Shown here: positions 9,380 through 16,356 of the stretch, one piece after another
Position numbering within the stretch: position 1 is the stretch's first letter
How the letters are laid out: each line of letters opens with the position of its first letter
Position numbers and translations under genes: made by a program
Notes under the pieces: model-generated
What the model was told of the DNA's origin: nothing
Seen by the model: only the letters and a program-made list of their open reading frames with translations
The model's database searches: none
Source of the DNA: Phycisphaerae bacterium
GTDB lineage: Bacteria; Planctomycetota; Phycisphaerae; Phycisphaerales; UBA1924
Direction: 5' to 3'
Assembly (NCBI GenBank): GCA_016795005.1
Contig: JAEUIV010000116.1
Location: 1-35,349, forward strand
DNA length: 35,349 nt

Positions 9380-10723
9380 TCAGGGTGGGGTGCACCCAAT
9401 GCTTACATCGGCGCACGCCACGTCGCCGTCGAGTTCGAGCGAGCGCACGCTGGCAATGATGGACAAATCATCCTCGTCAATCGCCCCGTCGCAGTTCAAA
9501 TCCCCCTGGCACCAATGCAAGATGCCGGGGCAGGATGCGCAGAGGCAACTGGTATTCAACCTTTCCTCGACGAAGTCCTCATCATCCTGATTGACTCTTC
9601 CGTCGAGGTTCGCGTCGCCGTAGCACCACTGGAACCGGTCGCACATCCGAGATGGATAGAATGAACTATTTGCGGCCAACCAACTCAAGTCCGGCGCGTT
9701 GGCTGCGTAACCATCTTGGTTGATATCGAGCAGGCATCCACAGTTGACGGCGTACGGTGAGATCAACGCGTAGACTGTGTAGTCAGACGAGTTGACCTTT
9801 CCATCCGGGCCTGTATACGCCCCATGAGGAGTTTCAGGGTCGCCAGCCACGTCAACGCACGGCGCCGGCCTGCACGGCTGGCACAAATACTCCGTCCCGC
9901 TTGGATCGGAGAAGAACTGATGCCTTGCTGCAATGAACTCTCCTCCTAAGCCGATCAGCACCCCGACTAGCCGGAGCGACCCGTCCATCATCCCGACCGC
10001 AATGGCACCGCCGGAGTCATGGAAGTTGTAGTAGGGAAGACATGCACCGTTCTCGACGCAGGAACCCGCGTGAAGCGCGATCTGGCTGTTCCGACCGTTC
10101 ATCTCACAGTTGATGTAGTCGATCGTGTTTGAAGCAACGTGCAGGCTCCGCGCCTCGACCAGTTCACATTCCTCGTCGTACGTCCGGCCCCAGCCCGCGA
10201 TGTACACAGGCTGCTCCCGGCAGACCTCCAAGTCGTAGGGCGACGCAACGATCATCGGTGTCACTTGGTCCAGGCACTCGATGTCCTCCTCCTCGATCTC
10301 CCCCACCAACACGCAGTCGGTCCCGAAGAATGAGCCCGAGGCCATCGTGAAGCAGGTCACGCGAACCCGCACCACCCCATCAACCTCGCATCCGCCCGGA
10401 ATCGAGATGCACTCGAAGGCAGGCGGCGGCCACGGGGGCGGATCGGCGCACTTATAGAAATAGGCGTACCAGTTGTCGGTTTGCACGCAGTCGCCCGCGC
10501 TGCCGCCGGAAGAGATGAAGTGCCGCGCCCTGACGATGCCGAGGTGATCGACTTCTTCCCCATCCGTCCAGCGTACGAGGGTTCCGGAGCCGGTTGGATA
10601 CCACGCCCCGTCGTAGGTGCGGTCGCGCGGAGCAAGGCCGCACACTGCCCAGAACTTCTGCGGCGGCTCGTCAGTGCCGCAGGTGATGACGCGAGCCTCA
10701 AAGGCAGACGTCATGCCTGTCAC
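9380..10723 (-). CDS. Trypsin-like serine peptidase with EF-hand/dockerin-like repeats; signal peptide apparently interrupted
   Basis: Read from GTG 10723 the product is 447 residues. A chymotrypsin-type triad can be traced: His68 in VRARHFIS after GSGTLV, Asp147 in EEEDIECL, and Ser237 in NFHDSGGA, with VYIAGWGRT between. The usual TAAHC and GDSGG signatures are altered, so activity is uncertain. Many paired cysteines suggest an extracellular fold. The C-terminal 170 residues hold calcium-loop repeats: GPDGKVNSSDY, DINQDGYAANAPD, GDANLDGRVNQDD and GDLNCDGAIDEDD. A signal peptide would be expected but is missing from this start. In frame upstream lies ATG 10759, Lys, TAG (10751-10753), then FRRLPLCAAVTGMTSA, a good export signal. 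The gene is probably a recent nonsense allele or contains a base error. Confidence 0.75.
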   Translation of the reverse strand: MTGMTSAFEARVITCGTDEPPQKFWAVCGLAPRDRTYDGAWYPTGSGTLVRWTDGEEVDHLGIVRARHFISSGGSAGDCVQTDNWYAYFYKCADPPPWPPPAFECISIPGGCEVDGVVRVRVTCFTMASGSFFGTDCVLVGEIEEEDIECLDQVTPMIVASPYDLEVCREQPVYIAGWGRTYDEECELVEARSLHVASNTIDYINCEMNGRNSQIALHAGSCVENGACLPYYNFHDSGGAIAVGMMDGSLRLVGVLIGLGGEFIAARHQFFSDPSGTEYLCQPCRPAPCVDVAGDPETPHGAYTGPDGKVNSSDYTVYALISPYAVNCGCLLDINQDGYAANAPDLSWLAANSSFYPSRMCDRFQWCYGDANLDGRVNQDDEDFVEERLNTSCLCASCPGILHWCQGDLNCDGAIDEDDLSIIASVRSLELDGDVACADVSIGCTPP

Positions 10724-10750
10724 CGCCGCACATAACGGAAGTCGCCTGAA

Positions 10751-10753
10751 CTA
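10751..10753 (-). other. In-frame TAG at codon 3 of the presumed native start
   Basis: Minus-strand codons from 10759 read ATG-AAA-TAG-TTC-AGG-CGA and continue in the trypsin-like frame. Without the TAG the peptide would have a basic n-region, a hydrophobic core and an Ala-ending c-region. A GGGCGG stretch lies just upstream of the ATG as a weak ribosome binding site. Confidence 0.55.
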
Positions 10754-10832
10754 TTTCATGTTTCCGCCCTTGCAGGAGCCTTGAGGATAACCGCGTGACT
10801 GATGTTATCAACACCAGCATTTCTGGCTCGCT

Positions 10833-11378
10833 TCACCGCCGCTCCATCTGATTCTCCGTGAAACGCCTCACCGAGGCGCGCACCTCCGCCGTCGCCGCCT
10901 CGATCCCGGTCCAGCCGCCGGACTCGACCGTCACCCCTTCCAGCGTCTTGTACGTCGTGAAGAAGTGCTCGACCTCGCGGAGGAAGTGCTTGGGGACATC
11001 TTCGAGCGTGTGGTACTCGGCAAAGAGAGGGTCGGTGTTCGGCACCCCGAGCAACTTGAAGTCGTCCTTCCCCTTGTCCCGCATGTTGAACATGCCGATC
11101 ACACGCGCCTCGATCAGGCACCCGCTGAACGTCGGCTCGTTCACCATCACCAGGATGTCCAGGGGATCGCCGTCGTCCGCCAGCGTCTGCGGCACAAACC
11201 CGTAGTCGCCCGGATAGTGCGACGCCGAATACAGGTAGCGATCCAACTTGATCAGCCCCGTCTTCTTGTCCAGTTCAAACTTCGACCGACGACCCTTCGT
11301 GATCTCGATGATCGAGTTGACGGCGTAGGGAATGTTCTTGCCCGGCGAAACATGGGCCAGGTCACGGCGGTTGATCAT
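10833..11378 (-). CDS. ppa: Inorganic pyrophosphatase, family I
   Basis: Hydrolyses pyrophosphate to two phosphates in the cytoplasm, pulling biosynthetic reactions forward. At 181 residues it has the standard soluble family I length. Visible signatures are KFELDKKTGLIKLDRYL, HYPGDYGFVPQTLADDGDPLDILV (with the three metal-binding acidic residues of the DGDPLD motif), and KDDFKLLGVP. GGAGG about 8 nt before ATG 11378 fixes the start. It is divergent from the adenine methyltransferase (50 nt between the starts). The trypsin-like gene lies downstream on the same strand, and that gene's presumed native ATG at 10759 is about 73 nt beyond the ppa stop. Confidence 0.97.
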   Translation of the reverse strand: MINRRDLAHVSPGKNIPYAVNSIIEITKGRRSKFELDKKTGLIKLDRYLYSASHYPGDYGFVPQTLADDGDPLDILVMVNEPTFSGCLIEARVIGMFNMRDKGKDDFKLLGVPNTDPLFAEYHTLEDVPKHFLREVEHFFTTYKTLEGVTVESGGWTGIEAATAEVRASVRRFTENQMERR

Positions 11379-11428
11379 GGAGCACCTCCAGCACGAGGTA
11401 CAGTATCACGGACCCGTCGCACCTCCGC

Positions 11429-12541
11429 ATGATCAAGTACCTCGGCTCCAAGCGCACGCTCATCCCCTCCGTCCTCGGCGCCGTGCGTGTCGCCGCGCCG
11501 GACGCCCCCCGGTGCACCGTCCTCGACCTCTTCTCCGGCACCTCCCGCGTCGGCCACGCCCTCAAGCGCGCCGGCTGCCGCGTCCTCGCCAACGACATCA
11601 ACGCCTACGCCGCCACCCTCGCGCGCTGCTACGTCCAGGCCGACCTCGAGGACATCGAGCGCGATGCACGACGCCTCATCCGCGAACTGGGCGCGCTCCC
11701 CGGCGTCCCGGGGGGCGGCTACTTCACCGAGACCTTCTGCATCCGATCCCGCTTCTTCCACCCGAAAAACGGCGAGCGCATCGACGCCATCCGCGAAGCC
11801 GTCGCCCGCAAATCCCTCGAACCGGAACTCGAATCCGTCCTTCTCGTCTCGCTCATGGAGGCCGCCGACCGCGTGGACTCCACCACCGGCGTGCAGATGG
11901 CCTACCTCAAGCAGTGGGCCCCGCGCGCCCACAACGACCTCGAACTCCGCATGCCCGACGTGCTCCCCCGCGCCGCCTCGGGCAAGGGCCAGGCCCACCA
12001 ACTCGACGCCTTCGACGCCGCCGCGGCGCTCGAAGCCGACATCGCCTACATCGACCCGCCGTACAACCAGCACTCCTACCTCGGCAACTACCACGTCTGG
12101 GAATCGCTCATCCGCTGGGACAAGCCCGCCGTCTACGGCGTCGCCTGCAAGCGCATCGATTGCCGCGAACGCCAGAGCATCTTCAACTCGCGCCCGAGAT
12201 TCGACGACGCGATCTCGCGCCTCCTCCACGCCGTCCGCGCCCGCACGCTCATCGTGTCATTCAACAACGAGGGCTACCTCCCGCGCGAACGCATGGAATC
12301 AATCCTCTCTTCGTTGTGGGACGGCTCGGCCCGCGTCACCACCCTCGAGCACGACTTCAAGCGCTACGTCGGCGCCCAGATCGGCATCTACAACCCGCAA
12401 GGCGAAAAGGTCGGCAGGGTCAGCCACCTCCGCAACACGGAGTACCTCTACATCGCCTCGCGCCACGACCTGTCGGATCGCCTCGGCCCCATGAACAAAG
12501 GCCCCGCGGAGGAGGCGGGGCTGTTCGCTGAAGCGGGCTGA
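11429..12541 (+). CDS. D12-class DNA adenine-N6 methyltransferase, apparently orphan
   Basis: A 370-residue Dam-like enzyme that would transfer a methyl group from S-adenosylmethionine to adenine N6 in DNA. It opens with MIKYLGSKRTLIP, typical of the D12 class. The AdoMet-binding motif I is VLDLFSGTSRVG (residues 31-42) with the acidic NDIN loop after it. The catalytic motif IV is DPPYN at 209-213, followed by QHSYLGNYHVWESL. Late conserved parts are LIVSFNNEGYLPRE and GRVSHLRNTEYLYI. The target-recognition region between motifs I and IV cannot be decoded to a sequence. No restriction endonuclease gene lies nearby, so an epigenetic rather than defensive role is more likely (inference). The start has no clear Shine-Dalgarno sequence. 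Confidence 0.88.
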   Translation: MIKYLGSKRTLIPSVLGAVRVAAPDAPRCTVLDLFSGTSRVGHALKRAGCRVLANDINAYAATLARCYVQADLEDIERDARRLIRELGALPGVPGGGYFTETFCIRSRFFHPKNGERIDAIREAVARKSLEPELESVLLVSLMEAADRVDSTTGVQMAYLKQWAPRAHNDLELRMPDVLPRAASGKGQAHQLDAFDAAAALEADIAYIDPPYNQHSYLGNYHVWESLIRWDKPAVYGVACKRIDCRERQSIFNSRPRFDDAISRLLHAVRARTLIVSFNNEGYLPRERMESILSSLWDGSARVTTLEHDFKRYVGAQIGIYNPQGEKVGRVSHLRNTEYLYIASRHDLSDRLGPMNKGPAEEAGLFAEAG

Positions 12542-12550
12542 GATGACGGA

Positions 12551-13192
12551 TCACGGGCAGACGGTATTGAACGCCGCGAGCACGGCGCTGATGTCCGCGA
12601 AGTTCACGATGCCGTCGCCGTTGGCATCGCCGAAGCAGCGCGGGCGCGTGTCGCAGTAGAGCTCTTCGAGCGAGACGCCGTCGATGTACCCGCCGAGCGC
12701 GTCCGAGGGACCGGCCGCACGGAACTCCAGCGTGGAAGTCGCGCCGGTCGCGACCACGTTGAAGATGCCCACCTGCCACGCGGTATTGGTGTTGCCGACG
12801 CCGTTGGCGTTGATGCTGATGAGCAGTGTTCCGTTCCAGTAGACCTCGACGGCGTTGTTCACAATGCCGGGGCGCGCGGAGTGCGCGAACGTCAGTTGAT
12901 AGACCTTGTTGAACTGCGTCGCCACCGTCTGGGTGAGGCACGTGTTGTTCACGCCGTCGGATTCCCACCACTGGTTGCCGTCGAAGGCGTTCAGCCCCGT
13001 CCCGGCGAAACTCTGGATCTCGACGCTGGTGCCGCAGGTCCGGGTCCAACCGGGGATGCTGGAATACTGGTTCACGGTCGAGGGGGGCTGCTCAAAACTG
13101 CCGTTATTGAGCAGATTCACGGCCCGGGCTGTCTGGGGGGCCAGCGCCGAGACGGAAACAAGGGTCAGGACGGCAAGATTCACATTCTTCAT
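12551..13192 (-). CDS. Secreted DUF642/choice-of-anchor-like protein with C-terminal dockerin-like repeat
   Basis: A 213-residue exported protein. MKNVNLAVLTLVSVSALAP begins a signal peptide ending near ARA. The body reads NLLNNGSFEQP, IPGWT, VEIQS, FDGNQWWESDG, YQLTFAHSARPG, AVEVYWNGTLL, LEFRAAG and GGYIDGVSLEE. This is the pattern of the galactose-binding-like DUF642/choice-of-anchor C proteins, often carbohydrate-associated. A single dockerin-like repeat, GDANGDGIVNFADISAVL, closes the protein, which ends in Cys-Pro like the beta-propeller protein at 5528. AGGAG 9 nt upstream supports ATG 13192. It is convergent with the methyltransferase (9 nt between stops). Surface anchoring is inferred. 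Confidence 0.85.
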   Translation of the reverse strand: MKNVNLAVLTLVSVSALAPQTARAVNLLNNGSFEQPPSTVNQYSSIPGWTRTCGTSVEIQSFAGTGLNAFDGNQWWESDGVNNTCLTQTVATQFNKVYQLTFAHSARPGIVNNAVEVYWNGTLLISINANGVGNTNTAWQVGIFNVVATGATSTLEFRAAGPSDALGGYIDGVSLEELYCDTRPRCFGDANGDGIVNFADISAVLAAFNTVCP

Positions 13193-13309
13193 GGCAAGTC
13201 TCCTGGATATCGAGGCGGACAGCGTAGAACAACGCCTCACCGACTCTACAACGGGAAACGACGGACGGCCACGAAACCGGCGCGGAACATCAAAATAAAA
13301 ATATGCTTT

Positions 13310-13335
13310 ACGATCTAACCCATTAATTAGATCGT
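13310..13335 (-). terminator. Hairpin terminator after the lipoprotein gene
   Basis: Perfect 9-bp arms ACGATCTAA (13310-13318) and TTAGATCGT (13327-13335) with an 8-nt loop lie 20 nt past the lipoprotein stop. On the minus strand a T-rich run (ATATTTTTATTTTG) follows after a few bases. It separates the lipoprotein from the downstream dockerin gene, whose promoter may use this AT-rich patch. Confidence 0.65.
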
Positions 13336-13355
13336 GCGGGTGTCGCGCCCGCTCC

Positions 13356-14465
13356 CTACTTCCTCGGCGGCTCCGCGACAAACTCCATCGGGACCACCGC
13401 CTCCGCGACCGCCCCGGTCGCCCGATCGCTCATCGAGACCTTGAGCCGGTACGATCCCACCCCGAGATTCGCGGGAAGATCGATCACCTGCGTCGTGTAG
13501 AAATCCCGCCGACGCTTGCGCGAAAAATCGTTGATCTCCTGGAACGGACGCCGCCACACCACCGTGTCCGACTCGGCCGACGAGTGGAACAGCTCCAACT
13601 CCTGCGCCAGCCTGACCTCGAAGCCGTTCACGCCGCCCTGCGTCCGCGCCTCGTGAGTGAAGTTCGCCAGTTCCACGTACACGATCGCCCGCTGCCGCTT
13701 CCCCGCCACGAAGACGTACGGCCCGCCCCCGTCCCGACGCTTCAACTCGTCGAACATCCCGAACCCCTCGACACGGGTGCAGAGCCTCGACTCGAGCACC
13801 GACAAGGGCTGCGCCGCCTGAACCCGCTCCGCCAGCGACACCATCTGCGCCGCCAGCGGCGCCAGGTCGCCCGATGAACTCAGCCCGTCGCGCGCCGCCG
13901 CGAACATCTCGCGCCACGCCCGGAGAAACTCCGACTCCTGCGGCGTCAGCGCCGCCTCGGCCGCCGCGTCCGCCTCACCCGCCTTGGACTCGATCAACTC
14001 CAGCGCCGCCAGGCGAAGCAGCGACGCCGCCGGCGCCGAGGACGACCGCGACTGCTCGCGCAACTGCGCCGCCAGTTCCGCCACCAGCGCCTCCCGCGAC
14101 GCCGCAACCGGGCCCGGCCCCGCCGCCTCGGACGGTTCCGCCGTCGGCTCGGGGGTCACCTCCGCCGGAGACTCCTCGACCGCGGCGCCGGCCGATGATT
14201 CGGCGCGATTCGAACGTGTCCGTCCCGGCCGCGTCGGCGGCGAGTCCACCGAGATCTGGCTGTTCTGCTGCGCCTGCGCCATCAGGTCAAGTCGCGCCTG
14301 TGTCTCACGATCCACCGTCGCCGAGGTCGGCGGAACCTCCGATTCGAGCGACAGCAAACCGGTTGAGATCGGCTTCGTCTCCTCGCGCGCCGTCTCGGCG
14401 CACGACGCAACCGCCGTCACCACAAACGCCGCACCGAAACACAACTGAACCCGTCTCATCCTCAT
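13356..14465 (-). CDS. Putative lipoprotein of unknown function
   Basis: A 369-residue product. The N-terminus (MRMRRVQLCFGAAFVVTAVA, then SCAE) is a lipoprotein signal with Cys in a VASC lipobox. Residues of about 60-130 are low-complexity, rich in Ser, Pro, Glu and Ala, as in a surface linker. The C-terminal 140 residues look folded: YVFVAGKRQRAIVYVELANF, FEVRLAQELELF, RRDFYTTQVIDLP, and GSYRLKVSMSD, a beta-sandwich-like pattern. I do not recognise a family. GGGGAG upstream favours ATG 14465. It follows holA by 54 nt on the same strand and is probably co-transcribed. Envelope location is well supported; the role is unknown. Confidence 0.75.
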   Translation of the reverse strand: MRMRRVQLCFGAAFVVTAVASCAETAREETKPISTGLLSLESEVPPTSATVDRETQARLDLMAQAQQNSQISVDSPPTRPGRTRSNRAESSAGAAVEESPAEVTPEPTAEPSEAAGPGPVAASREALVAELAAQLREQSRSSSAPAASLLRLAALELIESKAGEADAAAEAALTPQESEFLRAWREMFAAARDGLSSSGDLAPLAAQMVSLAERVQAAQPLSVLESRLCTRVEGFGMFDELKRRDGGGPYVFVAGKRQRAIVYVELANFTHEARTQGGVNGFEVRLAQELELFHSSAESDTVVWRRPFQEINDFSRKRRRDFYTTQVIDLPANLGVGSYRLKVSMSDRATGAVAEAVVPMEFVAEPPRK

Positions 14466-14519
14466 GGGTGGTACTCCCCAGCCGCCGAGCACACATCGAA
14501 ATGGAACAGCCTCATCCGT

Positions 14520-15644
14520 TCATCGGCCACCGGGCCGGCCGGTGTTCAACGACGCCGTCCGCGCAAAGGAAAGGACCAGCCCCTCCAGGCCGTGCACCGC
14601 GTCGCCCTGGCCCGTCTTGCCGCGCCAGTCGGCCTCCACGCACTCGCGCAGCAGCGCCGCGCACGCGCCGGGGCCGGCATTCTTGCCCACGCGGCGGCAC
14701 CCGTCCGCCTTGGCGCCAAAGAAAAACTTGAATGACTTGCCCGCCGCCGCCGCCGGCACCCCCCGAGCGATCTCCTGCGACACCGCGTGCAGCTTCGTCG
14801 CCGTGTCGAGGCACGCCCAACGCAACGCCACCGGGTCGATCCCGCACCGATCGAGCAGTTCATGCAGCTTGTTCATCGCCGACGACGGGTCCGCGTTCAG
14901 CAGCACGTCGCTCAGTTCCCAGGGCTTGCGTTCCTGCGCCACCGGAGCGACCAGCCGCTCGACGAGCGCCGCGCTGATCGTCTCTCCCTCGCGCGTCGTC
15001 CCGGAAAGTTTCGCCAGTTCGCCGTCGATCCGCGCCAGGTCCCCGTTGAGCGAGGAAACCAGCAGTTCCACCGCCGACACCTCCATCGACCGGCCGTACG
15101 TCTGCCGGGCGCGAGTCGCGGCCCAGTTCGCCGCACGCTTCTTGTCCAGCGGCGCACACTCCTTGACCACACCGACCTTCAACGCAAGCTTGTCTAGTTT
15201 CCCCTTCCACCAATCCTCGGAGCGCAGCACCAGCGTCACCTGCTCGCTGGGCGACTGCACGTACCGCTCCAGCATCGCCCGGCGCTTGCCCGAGTCCTTC
15301 GACTCATCCTCCGATTCGTCGTCCTCCCCCTCACCCGACGTCTTCGGCGTGATGAACTGGTCCGCGTCATCCACGATCACCATCTTGTACGGCGCGAGCA
15401 GCGACAGGCTCCGGCATTCGTCCAGCACGTCGGCGGGCGCCGCCGTCACCCCGTCAAACCGAATCACCTGGACCTCGTGACCCGCCTTCTCGATCGCCGA
15501 CTTCAACTGCTCCGTGTACCCGCTCCGGAGGTACACCTCGGGCCCGTGGAAAATCGCCACGCGACACCCCGGCCCGAACACAACCTCGCCACCACCCGGC
15601 GACGGCGTCTCCTTCGACTCGCTCCTGAGCGGACGCTTGCCCAT
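14520..15644 (-). CDS. holA: DNA polymerase III subunit delta
   Basis: The delta subunit of the clamp loader opens the sliding clamp during replication. The 374-residue product has a degenerate AAA+ N-terminal domain: VAIFHGPEVYLRSGY in place of a true P-loop, YKMVIVDDADQF at the Walker B position, and VTLVLRSEDWWKGKLDKLALK. The middle holds the ARQTYGRSMEVSAVELLVSSLNGDLARIDGELAKLS helical region typical of HolA. The C-terminal collar domain includes the PWELSDVLLN segment. A strongly acidic Glu/Asp/Ser insertion lies at about residues 103-121. The lipoprotein gene follows. The assignment rests on overall pattern and conserved segments. Confidence 0.88.
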   Translation of the reverse strand: MGKRPLRSESKETPSPGGGEVVFGPGCRVAIFHGPEVYLRSGYTEQLKSAIEKAGHEVQVIRFDGVTAAPADVLDECRSLSLLAPYKMVIVDDADQFITPKTSGEGEDDESEDESKDSGKRRAMLERYVQSPSEQVTLVLRSEDWWKGKLDKLALKVGVVKECAPLDKKRAANWAATRARQTYGRSMEVSAVELLVSSLNGDLARIDGELAKLSGTTREGETISAALVERLVAPVAQERKPWELSDVLLNADPSSAMNKLHELLDRCGIDPVALRWACLDTATKLHAVSQEIARGVPAAAAGKSFKFFFGAKADGCRRVGKNAGPGACAALLRECVEADWRGKTGQGDAVHGLEGLVLSFARTASLNTGRPGGR

Positions 15645-15700
15645 GGGCTTGAAGATACCACCGACGCGCCGCCCCTCATCCGACCGTGAATAATGCCCGC

Positions 15701-16201
15701 ATGAAGAAGTTCCCCGGCTGCGACTTCGGACCGATGCAGCTGCGCGCCGCGCTCCGCGCCGGCAGGGAGCCGGGCGAGCGACTCATCGGCTGGGGCACGG
15801 GAAGACTCGCCCTCGAACGCTCCGCCGAACTCTTCCTCGCCGGGCTGATGCACGTCCCGGTCGTCGGAGTGCTCCTGGCCGCCGGCGTCGCCGCGAAGCA
15901 GGCACGCTTCTTCGTGCTGACCGATCGCCGGTTCCTCATCTTCCGCGTCGAACGCGCCGCCATCAGACGCGCCGACCGTGCCGTCGCCCTTTCGTTGGGC
16001 CACGTCTCGCTCGCGGGTGGACGCACTTCCATCCTGAATGGGAACACCCCCTTCCGCGCCGTCAGCGCGGGAAAGTCGTACCTCATTCACATCGCGCGAC
16101 GCAGAAAATCTCGTCCCGTGAGACGCCTCGTCGAGGGGCTGCGCGTCCTCGCCGACGACGACCAGCCGACGCCCGACGCCGACAACTCTTCCCTCGCCTG
16201 A
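15701..16201 (+). CDS. Small PH-like protein of unknown function
   Basis: A 166-residue product from ATG 15701; an in-frame GTG at 15686 would add five residues and neither has a ribosome binding site. The central hydrophobic stretch LFLAGLMHVPVVGVLLAAG is followed by FFVLTDRRFLIFRV. The latter matches the strand pair common in bacterial PH-like domains (LTDxRxLxF). A basic tail (HIARRRKSRPVRR) and an acidic last segment follow. It may be a peripheral membrane protein. It is divergent from holA by 56 nt and lies just upstream of the EF-G2 promoter. No specific function can be given. Confidence 0.65.
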   Translation: MKKFPGCDFGPMQLRAALRAGREPGERLIGWGTGRLALERSAELFLAGLMHVPVVGVLLAAGVAAKQARFFVLTDRRFLIFRVERAAIRRADRAVALSLGHVSLAGGRTSILNGNTPFRAVSAGKSYLIHIARRRKSRPVRRLVEGLRVLADDDQPTPDADNSSLA

Positions 16202-16208
16202 CAGGGTT

Positions 16209-16237
16209 TTCACCGGCTCCGCCCCGCCGTAGACTGT
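16209..16237 (+). promoter_or_regulatory. Sigma70-like promoter for the EF-G2 gene
   Basis: TTTTCA (16209-16214) and TAGACT (16232-16237) are separated by exactly 17 bp, each matching four of six consensus bases. The EF-G2 start is about 120 nt downstream. The same form, TTTNCA-N17-TANACT, occurs before rplU. Confidence 0.45.
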
Positions 16238-16356
16238 CGTCCTGGTGGGCTTGGCCGCGCCCGGGGCGGCCCGTGCGAATCGGCGCCGGCACTTCCCGGC
16301 GCACATGCGGTCGCACCCCTCGCTGCCGAGCATTCCACCAGCAGGAGCGACCCCCT

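Noticed and set aside
12501-12521. GCCCCGC/GCGGGGC hairpin at the end of the adenine methyltransferase gene
   Set aside because: It lies within the coding sequence and has no T-run after it, so there is no good evidence for a terminator.
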